Assembly: GCA_003250235.1 (NCBI GenBank) | Contig: QKGY01000128.1 | Coordinates: 1 to 17,625 of the forward strand | From: Desulfuromonadaceae bacterium | Lineage (GTDB): Bacteria; Desulfobacterota; Desulfuromonadia; Desulfuromonadales; SZUA-540 | Direction: 5' to 3' | DNA length: 17,625 bases | In this document: positions 6,714 through 13,497 of the stretch, piece after piece | Layout: each line of letters starts with the position of its first letter | Numbering within the stretch: position 1 is the stretch's first letter | Notes under the pieces: model-generated | The model's database searches: none | What the model saw: the letters and a program-made list of their open reading frames with translations, nothing else | Told to the model about the DNA's origin: nothing | Position numbers and translations under genes: made by a program

Positions 6714-8942
6714 ATGTCAAAAGACGCAAAGATCATCTGGACCGAGATTGACGAAGCCCCGGCTCTGGCAACCTATGCTCTGCTGCCGATCGTTCAGGCC
6801 TTCACCAAGGGGACCGGCGTTTCCGTCGAGACCCGCGACATCTCCCTGTCTGGCCGTATCCTCGCCAACTTTCCGGACAACCTCAAGCCCGAGCAGAAAG
6901 TTGCCGACTATCTGACCGAACTCGGCGATCTGACGCTGAAGCCGGAAGCCAATATTATCAAGCTGCCCAATATCTCCGCTTCGATCGTCCAGCTGGTTGC
7001 GGCGATCAAGGAACTTAAAGAAAAAGGCTACGACGTTCCGGATTATCCGGAAGAGCCGAAGACTGATGCTGAGAAAGCCATTCAGGCACGCTATGCCAAG
7101 GTGCTCGGCTCGGCTGTTAACCCGGTGCTGCGCGAAGGCAACTCTGACCGCCGCGCCGCCGCCTCGGTCAAGAAATTCGCCCAGAAAAATCCCCATCGCA
7201 TGATGAAGCCGTGGCCGGAGGTTTCCAAGACCCGTATCGCCTTCATGGACAGCGGCGATTTCTACGAGAACGAAACCGCTACAACGCTCGCGGCGGCAAC
7301 CACCGCCAAAATCGAGTTTGTCGCCGAAGACGGCAGTGTGACCGTGCTCAAGGACAAGCTTGCCCTGCAGGCTGGCGAAGTGATTGACTCGACCCATATG
7401 GACGTCGCCAAGCTGCGCGAATTCTACGCTGCCTGCATGAAAGAGGCGAAAGAGAAGGAAGTCCTGCTGTCGCTGCACCTCAAAGCGACGATGATGAAAA
7501 TCTCCGACCCGGTCATGTTCGGCCACGCGGTATCGGTCTATTTCAAAGACGCGCTTGAGAAATACGCTGCCGACCTGAAGTCGATTGGCGCCAACGTCAA
7601 TAACGGCCTCGGCGACGTGCTGGCTAAGCTCGGCCGCCTGCCGGCTGACAAGAAAGCTGAAATCGAAGCCGCCATTAATAAGTGCTATGAAACCGGCCCG
7701 GCACTCGCCATGGTCGATTCTCGCAAAAACATCACCAACCTGCACGTTCCGAACGACGTCATCGTCGACGCGTCGATGCCGGTTGTCGTCCGCGACGGCG
7801 GCAAGATGTGGAACAAGGCTGACGAACTGCAGGACACCGTCGCCATGGTTCCGGACCGCTGCTACGCTACCATGTATCAGGCGATCATCGAGGATTGCCA
7901 GAAGAACGGCCAGTTCGACCCGTCGACCATGGGTCACACCTCCAACGTCGGTCTGATGGCCCAGAAAGCCGAGGAATACGGTTCCCACGACAAGACCTTC
8001 TATGCTCCGAGCAAAGGAACGATCCGCGTTGTCGACGCCTCTGGCGCCACTCTGCTCGAGCAGAAGGTTCTTCCGGGTGACATTTTCCGCGCCTGCCAGG
8101 TCAAGGACGCCCCGATTCAGGACTGGGTCAAGCTCGCCGTCAACCGCGCTAAAGCTTCCGGTGCACCGGCGATCTTCTGGCTCGATCCCAAACGCGGTCA
8201 CGACACGGAGATCATCAAAAAGGTCAATACCTATCTCAAAGACTACGACACCAAAGGTCTTGACATCCGCATCATGACTCCGGTCGAGGCGATGAACTTT
8301 TCCTGCGAGCGCGCACGCAAAGGCCTGGATACCATCTCGGTAACCGGTAACGTGCTGCGTGACTACCTGACCGACCTCTTCCCGATCCTCGAGCTCGGCA
8401 CTAGCGCCCGTATGCTATCCATCGTTCCTCTGATGGCAGGTGGCGGCTTGTTCGAGACCGGTGCAGGCGGTTCGGCTCCGAAGCACGTCGAACAGTTCCT
8501 CAAAGAGGGTCACCTCCGTTGGGATTCCTTGGGTGAGTACTGTGCACTGGTTCCGTCGCTGGAGATGATCGCCGCTAACTACAAGAATGCCAAAGCGGCC
8601 GTTCTTGCTGAAACCCTCGATGAAGCGGTTTCCAAGTATCTTGAGAATGCCAAGGCTCCTTCCCGCAAAGTCAATGAGATTGACAATCGCGGAAGCAGCT
8701 ACTATCTGGCCACGTACTGGGCTCAAGCGCTTGCCGCTCAGAGCAAGGATGCTGAGCTGAAAGCTCGCTTCGCTCCGGTTGCTGAGAAGCTTGCTGCCAA
8801 CGAGGCGAAAATCAATGAAGAGCTGTTGGGAGCTCAGGGCCGTCCTTCGGATATCGGTGGTTACTATCGACCGGTGTTTGAAAAGGCGGACAAAGAGATG
8901 CGCCCCAGTGCAACTTTGAACGCTATTATCGACAGCCTGTAA
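6714..8942 (+). CDS. icd: Isocitrate dehydrogenase, NADP-dependent, monomeric type
   Basis: This 742-aa cytoplasmic enzyme oxidatively decarboxylates isocitrate to 2-oxoglutarate with NADP+. Length and sequence fit the about 80-kDa monomeric IDH family (Azotobacter/Corynebacterium type), unrelated in size to the about 420-aa homodimeric enzyme. Family blocks visible include DEAPALATY near the N-terminus, NIIKLPNISAS, NPVLREGNSDRR with its substrate-binding serine, HLKATMMK with the conserved lysine at 257, NLHVPNDVIVDASMP, KAEEYGSHDKTF, DAPIQDWVKLAVNRA, SVTGNVLRDYLTDLFPILELGTSA and GGGLFETGAGGSAPKH. Start ATG 6714 has AGGAGAG at 6704-6710. It leads an apparent icd-mdh unit, but a strong terminator-like hairpin separates the two. 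Proline codons are mostly CCG (about 28 of 36 by hand count) against about 3 of 24 in korA, so codon use differs from its functional neighbours. Confidence 0.97.
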   Translation: MSKDAKIIWTEIDEAPALATYALLPIVQAFTKGTGVSVETRDISLSGRILANFPDNLKPEQKVADYLTELGDLTLKPEANIIKLPNISASIVQLVAAIKELKEKGYDVPDYPEEPKTDAEKAIQARYAKVLGSAVNPVLREGNSDRRAAASVKKFAQKNPHRMMKPWPEVSKTRIAFMDSGDFYENETATTLAAATTAKIEFVAEDGSVTVLKDKLALQAGEVIDSTHMDVAKLREFYAACMKEAKEKEVLLSLHLKATMMKISDPVMFGHAVSVYFKDALEKYAADLKSIGANVNNGLGDVLAKLGRLPADKKAEIEAAINKCYETGPALAMVDSRKNITNLHVPNDVIVDASMPVVVRDGGKMWNKADELQDTVAMVPDRCYATMYQAIIEDCQKNGQFDPSTMGHTSNVGLMAQKAEEYGSHDKTFYAPSKGTIRVVDASGATLLEQKVLPGDIFRACQVKDAPIQDWVKLAVNRAKASGAPAIFWLDPKRGHDTEIIKKVNTYLKDYDTKGLDIRIMTPVEAMNFSCERARKGLDTISVTGNVLRDYLTDLFPILELGTSARMLSIVPLMAGGGLFETGAGGSAPKHVEQFLKEGHLRWDSLGEYCALVPSLEMIAANYKNAKAAVLAETLDEAVSKYLENAKAPSRKVNEIDNRGSSYYLATYWAQALAAQSKDAELKARFAPVAEKLAANEAKINEELLGAQGRPSDIGGYYRPVFEKADKEMRPSATLNAIIDSL

Positions 8943-8947
8943 TTTTC

Positions 8948-8994
8948 ATGGTACGGTCGGGACGGAGCCTGTAGCTCCGTCCCATACCATTTTT
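8948..8994 (+). terminator. Terminator-like hairpin between icd and mdh
   Basis: A perfect 10-bp GC-rich stem, GGGACGGAGC (8959-8968) with GCTCCGTCCC (8974-8983), has a five-base loop. An outer stem ATGGTA/TACCAT (8948-8953 with 8985-8990) extends it, and five Ts (8990-8994) follow. Only 21 bases then remain before mdh. It could attenuate mdh or protect the icd 3' end. Confidence 0.75.
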
Positions 8995-9015
8995 CTAACA
9001 ACGAGGAGAGAGACA

Positions 9016-9963
9016 ATGGCTAGACCGAAAATTGCTTTGATTGGTGGGGGTCAGATTGGTGGTGTATTGGCTCAGCTGACGGCTCTGCGCGAGCTGGGGG
9101 TGTTGTTCGATATCGTCGAGGGAATGCCGCAGGGCAAGACTCTTGATATTGCAGAAGCTTCTCCCGTCGATAATTTCGACGTCGCGGTAGAAGGTGCTAA
9201 CAGCTACAGCGAAATCAAAGGCGCTAACGTTGTTATCGTTACCGCCGGCCTGCCCCGTAAGCCTGGCATGAGCCGTGACGACCTGATCGGTGTCAACTCC
9301 AAGATCATGACCCAGGTTGCCGAGGGCATCAAAGCTAATGCTCCTGACGCTTTTGTCATCGTTATCTCCAATCCTCTGGACGCGATGGTAACCCTGTGTC
9401 AGAAAATTACCGGCTTCCCTTCAAGCCGCGTTATGGGTATGGCCGGTGTCCTTGACTCGGCACGTTTCGCTACCTTCATCGCATGGGAACTCGGTGTATC
9501 CGTCAAGGACGTCAATGCCATGGTTCTTGGTGGCCACGGCGATACCATGGTTCCCATCGTCCGTTACGCCAACGTCAATGGCGTTCCTGTTATGGAACTG
9601 CTTGAGCGCAAATACAACGACAAGGCCAAAGCTAAGGAAGTAATGGCTGCTATGGTCAAGCGCACGCAGGGTGCCGGCGGCGAAGTTGTTAAGCTGCTTG
9701 GAAACGGCAGCGCCTTCTATTCTCCCGCTTCGAGCGCCATTGCCATGACCGAGGCAATCCTTCGTGACCAGAAGCGCCTTCTGCCCGTCTGCGCTCTTCT
9801 GAATGGCGAGTTCGGCGTTAAGGGGTACTATGTTGGCGTGCCCTGCGTTCTCGGCGCAAACGGCATTGAGAAGATCGTTGAGTTCTCTCTCGACGCTGAA
9901 GAGCAGGCAATGTTTGACAACTCCGTAGCCGCCGTCAAGGAGCTGGTTGACAGCATGAAGTAA
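9016..9963 (+). CDS. mdh: Malate dehydrogenase (NAD-dependent, LDH-like fold)
   Basis: This 315-aa enzyme interconverts malate and oxaloacetate in the TCA cycle. The N-terminus holds a Rossmann nucleotide-binding loop, IGGGQIGG (residues 9-16), with an acidic residue at the end of beta-2 (E35), which favours NAD over NADP. Substrate-binding and specificity arginines are R81 and R87 in PRKPGMSRDD; the arginine at the LDH glutamine position marks malate rather than lactate specificity. The catalytic pair is D147 (GVLDSARF, with R150) and H174 (GGHGDTMVP). Start ATG 9016 follows a strong GAGGAGAGAG site (about 9002-9011). It is downstream of icd in the same direction, but a terminator hairpin intervenes and there is no room for a promoter after it. 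Expression therefore needs read-through or a promoter inside icd. A strong terminator follows. Confidence 0.97.
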   Translation: MARPKIALIGGGQIGGVLAQLTALRELGVLFDIVEGMPQGKTLDIAEASPVDNFDVAVEGANSYSEIKGANVVIVTAGLPRKPGMSRDDLIGVNSKIMTQVAEGIKANAPDAFVIVISNPLDAMVTLCQKITGFPSSRVMGMAGVLDSARFATFIAWELGVSVKDVNAMVLGGHGDTMVPIVRYANVNGVPVMELLERKYNDKAKAKEVMAAMVKRTQGAGGEVVKLLGNGSAFYSPASSAIAMTEAILRDQKRLLPVCALLNGEFGVKGYYVGVPCVLGANGIEKIVEFSLDAEEQAMFDNSVAAVKELVDSMK

Positions 9964-9984
9964 TTCTTGCTGACATGGCGAGTT

Positions 9985-10020
9985 GAAGAAGGGCAATGGC
10001 AACATTGCCCTTCTTTCTAT
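9985..10020 (+). terminator. Intrinsic terminator after mdh
   Basis: A 13-bp perfect stem plus a G-U closing pair (9985-9998 with 10003-10016) is capped by a GCAA tetraloop (9999-10002). A T-rich tail follows. It separates icd-mdh from the kor operon. Confidence 0.85.
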
Positions 10021-10022
10021 AT

Positions 10023-10057
10023 TTGAATTATTCGATAAATTGTGTATACTGCATCGA
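10023..10057 (+). promoter_or_regulatory. kor operon promoter with overlapping candidate operator
   Basis: TTGAAT (10023-10028), a 16-base spacer and TATACT (10045-10050) form a good sigma-70 promoter. The stretch 10043-10057, TGTATACTGCATCGA, matches the icd operator at 11 of 15 positions and is centred on 10050. It has a good left half-site and a degenerate right half. Confidence 0.6.
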
Positions 10058-10228
10058 TTTTTACTGGATGTAGACGATTTCGCGTCTGCCAGTGTGTCGT
10101 TGTTTGATGTGGATACAGCAAGTTAGGGAGTTGCCCTGCTCCTTCCTGCCAGGGCTTGGTGGTGTTTCGTTTTCGTTTTGTTAGACCGCCCGAAGAGCGG
10201 CAAAACCTCGCAAAGGAGAAAAGCGGTA
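10058..10228 (+). other. Long structured 5' leader of the kor operon
   Basis: About 170 bases without a convincing gene. Three hairpins can be drawn: 10063-10093 (ACTGG/CCAGT outside AGACG/CGTCT), 10133-10155 (GCCCTG/CAGGGC) and 10175-10206 (GTTTT/AAAAC outside CCGC/GCGG). None has a terminator T-tract. The last one precedes the korD ribosome-binding site. No riboswitch class recognised. Confidence 0.4.
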
Positions 10229-10420
10229 ATGAGCAGTCCGAGAGTTGAAGTGATCGAAAGGTACTGCAAAGGGTGCAGCATTTGTGTTGAATTCTGCCCC
10301 ACGAAGGTTCTGGAGATGGATGCCTTTCTGGTGAAGGTTGCTAAGCCTGAGGCCTGCATCGCCTGCATGCAGTGCGAATTGCGGTGTCCCGACTTTGCTA
10401 TCAAGGTCTTTAAAGATTAA
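10229..10420 (+). CDS. korD: 2-oxoglutarate:ferredoxin oxidoreductase, delta (ferredoxin) subunit
   Basis: A 63-aa protein with two [4Fe-4S] motifs: C13-x2-C16-x2-C19-x3-C23-P and C43-x2-C46-x2-C49-x3-C53-P. It is the small iron-sulfur subunit that passes electrons from the catalytic KorB subunit to free ferredoxin. The assignment as delta subunit rests on its position directly before korA, korB and korC, a known KorDABC/OorDABC order. Start ATG 10229 follows AGGAG (10214-10218); an upstream in-frame TTG (10178) would add 17 residues that include the leader hairpin, so I rejected it. It is the first gene of a four-gene operon with 26 bases to korA. Confidence 0.92.
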   Translation: MSSPRVEVIERYCKGCSICVEFCPTKVLEMDAFLVKVAKPEACIACMQCELRCPDFAIKVFKD

Positions 10421-10446
10421 TTTAAATTTTTAGGAGGTCGGTTAAC

Positions 10447-11580
10447 GTGGCTAAGAAAGTTGCTCTGTTGCAGGGGAACGAGGCATGTGCACAAGGCGCT
10501 CTGTACGCCGGGTGCAAATTCTTCGGCGGATACCCCATCACCCCCTCTACCGAGGTTGCGGAAGTCCTGTCCGTTGAGCTTCCCAAGGTCGGGGGAAAAT
10601 TCATTCAAATGGAAGACGAGATCGGTGCCATGGCATCGGTGATCGGAGCCTCCCTTACAGGTTCTAAGGTTCTCACCGCTACTTCAGGTCCTGGCGTTTC
10701 GTTGAAACAGGAGCTGATCGGTTACGCCTGTATTGCTGAGGTCCCCTGCGTCATTATCAACGTTATGCGCGGCGGCCCCTCCACGGGTATGCCTACCGGC
10801 CCTGGACAGTCTGACGTGCAGCAGGCAAAATGGGGTACCCATGGTGATCATGCGGCCATTGCCCTGGTTCCCGCTTCCTGCCAAGAGATCTTCTCCGAAA
10901 CCGTTCGCGCCTTTAACCTCGCTGAGAAATACCGTATGCCCGTTCAGGTGCTTTTCGACGAGATCGTCGGTCATAGCCGTGAGCGTATTGAATTCCCCGA
11001 ACCCGGCGAACTGGAGGTCATTGACCGTCAAACCCCCACCGTGGCTCCAGAGCAATACAAGCCCTACGATACCTCCTTCGGCGATGTTCCCCCTCTGGCC
11101 GCCTTCGGCTCCGGCTACCGTTTCCATGTTACCGGTCTGAACAAAGCACAGGATGGTTTCCCCACCACCAAAGCCAGCCTCGTTGACGACGAACAGCGTC
11201 GTCAGCTTCGCAAGGTCGATGCGGCTCAGGCTGAGATCGAAAAGAACGAAGAATACCTCACTGACGATGCCGAGGTTGTCATTTTTGCCTACGGTTCCAC
11301 CAGCCGTTCTGCGCGCTATGCCGTCAACGAACTGCGTAAGGAAGGGATCAAGGCCGGCCTGTTCCGTCCGATTACCCTGTGGCCTTTCCCCGAGAAACGT
11401 GTTGCCGAACTGGCCAAGAAGGCCAAGGCTATCGTTGTTCCGGAAATGAACCTGGGGCAGATGGTTCTCGAAGTTGAGCGTGTAGCAAAAGGGGACTGCA
11501 AAATTGGGTTCCTCGGTCGTGTTGACGGTGAGCCGATCAACCCCGGGCAGATCATTGCTAAAGTCAAGGAGGTTAAGTAA
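10447..11580 (+). CDS. korA: 2-oxoglutarate:ferredoxin oxidoreductase, alpha subunit
   Basis: A 377-aa protein starting at GTG 10447 behind a strong AGGAGGT (10431-10437). The N-terminal pyrimidine-binding domain shows GGYPITPSTE (27-36), MEDEIGAMASVIGASLTG (55-72) and TATSGPG (77-83), all hallmarks of the alpha subunits of 2-oxoacid:ferredoxin oxidoreductases. RGGPSTGMPTGPGQSD is also typical of the 2-oxoglutarate (rather than pyruvate) group. The C-terminal transketolase-like domain has LFRPITLWPFPEKRV and VVPEMNLGQM. With KorB it converts 2-oxoglutarate and CoA to succinyl-CoA and CO2, reducing ferredoxin. The final codons carry the korB ribosome-binding site, so translation of the two is probably coupled. 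A branched-chain oxoacid enzyme (VorB-like) is the main alternative, less likely given icd, mdh and acnB nearby. Confidence 0.94.
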   Translation: MAKKVALLQGNEACAQGALYAGCKFFGGYPITPSTEVAEVLSVELPKVGGKFIQMEDEIGAMASVIGASLTGSKVLTATSGPGVSLKQELIGYACIAEVPCVIINVMRGGPSTGMPTGPGQSDVQQAKWGTHGDHAAIALVPASCQEIFSETVRAFNLAEKYRMPVQVLFDEIVGHSRERIEFPEPGELEVIDRQTPTVAPEQYKPYDTSFGDVPPLAAFGSGYRFHVTGLNKAQDGFPTTKASLVDDEQRRQLRKVDAAQAEIEKNEEYLTDDAEVVIFAYGSTSRSARYAVNELRKEGIKAGLFRPITLWPFPEKRVAELAKKAKAIVVPEMNLGQMVLEVERVAKGDCKIGFLGRVDGEPINPGQIIAKVKEVK

Positions 11581-11581
11581 C

Positions 11582-12397
11582 ATGGCTTTCGATTACGATA
11601 AATATCTGCGTCCTGGCAAGCTGCCCCACATCTGGTGTCCCGGTTGTGGTCACGGGATTGCCATGAAGGGGCTGATCCGGGCTATTGACGCCTGCGGCCT
11701 CGAGAAGAACAATACGGCGATCGTTTCCGGTATCGGCTGTGCCAGCCGTCTGCCCGGTTACGTCGATTTCAACACCCTGCATACCGCTCATGGTCGCGCA
11801 GCCGCTTTCGCAACGGGTGTAAAAATGGCCAAACCCGAGATGAACGTCATTGTTGTCGGTGGCGACGGCGATGGTACGGCGATCGGTGGTAACCACTTCA
11901 TTCATGCCTGCCGTCGTAACATTGATATGACCTATGTCATTTTCAATAACAGCATTTACGGCATGACCGGTGGTCAGTTCTCCCCCTGTACTCCGACCGG
12001 CGCCAAGGCGTCGACGACGGTTTACGGCAACCCCGATCCCACCTTCGATATCAGCAAACTGGCTATCGGTGCCGGAGCGACTTTCGTGGCTCGTACGACC
12101 GCATTCCATGCCACTCAGATCGATAAACTGATCGCTGAAGGCATCAAACACAAGGGCATGGCTGTTATCGAGGTTCTGGATGACTGCCCCACAACCTACG
12201 GACGTCGCAACAAGTTCCGTAGCGTTGTTGACATGATGAAGCGTCTCAAGGATATTGCCGTCCCCGTAGCGGCTGCCAGCAAGATGACTGCCGAGCAGCT
12301 CGAGGGCAAAGTGCTCACCGGCGTTCTCTACAAAGAAGAGAAGCCCGAGTACACCCAGCAATATGCTAAGGTTATCGCCAAGGCGCAGGGCGCCTGA
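11582..12397 (+). CDS. korB: 2-oxoglutarate:ferredoxin oxidoreductase, beta (TPP-binding) subunit
   Basis: A 271-aa catalytic subunit that binds thiamine pyrophosphate. CPGCGHG (19-25) supplies iron-sulfur ligands at C19 and C22, and a further cysteine is in GIGCASRLPGY (C53). The TPP motif is GGDGDGTAIGGNH (93-105) ending at NN (122-123) in IFNNSIYGMTGGQ. ATG 11582 starts one base after the korA stop codon; its AAGGAGGTT (11566-11574) lies inside korA. An in-frame ATG at 11504 within korA would not match the family N-terminus. The stoichiometry expected from the family is one each of alpha, beta, gamma and delta. The reaction can run in reverse as a CO2-fixing step if ferredoxin is reduced enough; the direction used here cannot be read from sequence. 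Confidence 0.95.
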   Translation: MAFDYDKYLRPGKLPHIWCPGCGHGIAMKGLIRAIDACGLEKNNTAIVSGIGCASRLPGYVDFNTLHTAHGRAAAFATGVKMAKPEMNVIVVGGDGDGTAIGGNHFIHACRRNIDMTYVIFNNSIYGMTGGQFSPCTPTGAKASTTVYGNPDPTFDISKLAIGAGATFVARTTAFHATQIDKLIAEGIKHKGMAVIEVLDDCPTTYGRRNKFRSVVDMMKRLKDIAVPVAAASKMTAEQLEGKVLTGVLYKEEKPEYTQQYAKVIAKAQGA

Positions 12398-12424
12398 TTA
12401 TCCAGCGAATAAGGAGAAACATCG

Positions 12425-12973
12425 ATGGCTGAAAGATTTGAAATTCGATTTTCCGGCGCGGGTGGTCAGGGGTTGATCACTGCCGGAATCATCTTGGCTG
12501 AAGCGGCTTCCATCATTGAAGGTAAGCACGCTGTTCAGTCGCAGAGCTATGGCCCTGAAGCCCGTGGAGGCGCTTCCAAGTCCGAGGTAATTATCTCCGA
12601 CGGGCCTATTGACTACCCGAAGGCAACTATTGTTGATGCTTGCCTCGCTATGACCCAGGAGTCGGCCGACAAGTATGCCAATGGCATCAAAGAGGGCGGA
12701 GTTCTTCTTCTTGATTCCGACTTCGTCAAGAAAGAGCCTCAGGGGGATTTTAAAGTTTACAAATTCCCTATCACCCGCACGGCTAAAGATGACCTGGGTC
12801 GTGAAATCGTGGCGAACGTTGTCGCGCTGGGTGCCATGATTGCCCTGACCGGTGCGGTTTCCCGCGAAGCCGGTGAGAAGGCCGTACTTGCTCGTGTTCC
12901 CGAAGCCTTTTTGGAACTGAACAAGAAAGCCTACGCACTTGGCTATGAAAAAGTTAAGGAACTCATGAAATAA
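12425..12973 (+). CDS. korC: 2-oxoglutarate:ferredoxin oxidoreductase, gamma subunit
   Basis: A 182-aa protein of the 2-oxoacid:ferredoxin oxidoreductase gamma domain. The diagnostic N-terminal motif FSGAGGQGLITAG is present (about residues 9-21), followed by QSQSYGPEARGGASKSEV (about 39-56), a region that contacts CoA and the other subunits in the family. Start ATG 12425 has AAGGAG (12411-12416) eight bases upstream. It lies 27 bases after korB and is the last gene of korDABC; a strong terminator follows 20 bases after the stop. Nothing is missing from the subunit, and its length is normal. Confidence 0.95.
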   Translation: MAERFEIRFSGAGGQGLITAGIILAEAASIIEGKHAVQSQSYGPEARGGASKSEVIISDGPIDYPKATIVDACLAMTQESADKYANGIKEGGVLLLDSDFVKKEPQGDFKVYKFPITRTAKDDLGREIVANVVALGAMIALTGAVSREAGEKAVLARVPEAFLELNKKAYALGYEKVKELMK

Positions 12974-12992
12974 GTTCCTTGTCTTAAAGAAG

Positions 12993-13030
12993 AAAAACCC
13001 GGGGTATGTTAATGCCCCGGGTTTTTTTTT
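12993..13030 (+). terminator. Intrinsic terminator of the kor operon (works in both directions)
   Basis: A-tract, CCCGGGG (12998-13004), a ten-base loop, CCCCGGG (13015-13021) and nine Ts (13022-13030). The A-tract gives a T5 tail on the minus strand, so it could also end the small minus-strand gene at 13066-13191. Confidence 0.92.
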
Positions 13031-13065
13031 GCTCAATGAACAGCGGGGTAAAAAGTGGCCTGCAA

Positions 13066-13191
13066 TTATGATTGTCTTTTTGCAGTCCTGACAATGTTCT
13101 TGTCGTATGGACACTCTTTTTGGACGTCAAAAGAAAACAGATGACAGGTACCGGCAGCAAAGAAACCGAGCAACATGAGAACTTCAAACAT
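13066..13191 (-). CDS. Possible small membrane protein, 41 aa
   Basis: A short minus-strand frame in the 470-base gap between korC and acnB. It starts at ATG (13191-13189) with a full GGAGG site at 13201-13197, five bases upstream, and ends in TAA at 13068-13066. The peptide begins MFEVLMLLGFFAAGT, a hydrophobic run long enough to enter the membrane, and ends in a polar basic tail with one further cysteine (KECPYDKN). The kor terminator can stop its transcript from the other side. I do not recognise the family, and no clear minus-strand promoter is visible. A gene this short may be chance; the strong ribosome-binding site, the hydrophobic start and the placed terminator argue for it. Confidence 0.42.
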   Translation of the reverse strand: MFEVLMLLGFFAAGTCHLFSFDVQKECPYDKNIVRTAKRQS

Positions 13192-13231
13192 GGCAACCTC
13201 CAGTGTTTGAATTCATGATGCGACCATTGTG

Positions 13232-13246
13232 TGACAGAATGTGTCA
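13232..13246. repeat. Small inverted repeat upstream of acnB
   Basis: TGACA (13232-13236) and TGTCA (13242-13246) flank a five-base spacer. It lies about 30 bases upstream of the minus-strand small ORF and about 100 before the acnB -35 box, so it could be an operator for either. Confidence 0.3.
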
Positions 13247-13302
13247 TATGGTGGGAGGTTGGTTCTGAAATGCAAAACGGTGAATGGTTGACAAATAGTA
13301 AA

Positions 13303-13320
13303 AATTTTCTCGTGAAAATT
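13303..13320. repeat. AT-rich inverted repeat upstream of the acnB promoter
   Basis: AATTTTC (13303-13309), a TCGT loop and GAAAATT (13314-13320). It lies 25 bases before the -35 box of acnB, in an AT-rich stretch that might serve as an upstream element or a protein site. Confidence 0.35.
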
Positions 13321-13344
13321 CGGGAAATTTGGCCGAGTTGGCCG

Positions 13345-13372
13345 TTGACAACCCTCTTGTAAATCGTATACA
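13345..13372 (+). promoter_or_regulatory. Sigma-70 promoter of acnB
   Basis: A perfect TTGACA (13345-13350), a 16-base spacer and TATACA (13367-13372). The predicted start near 13379 gives a leader of about 119 bases. The -10 box lies within the palindrome at 13365-13379. Confidence 0.78.
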
Positions 13373-13379
13373 GTATGCA
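13365..13379 (-). promoter_or_regulatory. Candidate repressor operator over the acnB -10 region
   Basis: CGTATACAGTATGCA is an imperfect inverted repeat around A13372. Its last 14 bases are exactly the reverse complement of 6530-6543 at the icd promoter. The centre lies 22 bases past the -35 box, as at kor (22) and icd (21). Confidence 0.6.
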
Positions 13380-13450
13380 GGTTTCAGTATGGTAAGAATC
13401 CCTTGGGTGGCTGATTTGAAGCTGCTCAGGGGGGTGACAGCGTATGAATA

Positions 13451-13477
13451 GCGATCTGCTCATGCCATGCAGATCGC
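13451..13477 (+). promoter_or_regulatory. Hairpin in the acnB leader next to the ribosome-binding site
   Basis: A perfect 9-bp stem, GCGATCTGC (13451-13459) with GCAGATCGC (13469-13477), closes a nine-base loop. It ends about ten bases before the purine-rich binding site at 13486-13497. It could affect translation or mRNA stability. The loop does not carry the CAGUG of a classical iron-responsive element. Confidence 0.45.
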
Positions 13478-13497
13478 ACATATCGAGGAGGAGAGAG

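Noticed and set aside
6717..8201. 494-codon open frame on the minus strand, antisense to icd
   Set aside because: It is the mirror of the strongly biased icd codons. The translation has no recognisable domain and no ribosome-binding site, and icd is unambiguous.
12984..13481. 165-codon minus-strand frame spanning the korC-acnB gap
   Set aside because: It crosses the kor terminator and the acnB promoter, and has no ribosome-binding site or protein-like pattern. The 41-aa frame in the same gap has better support.
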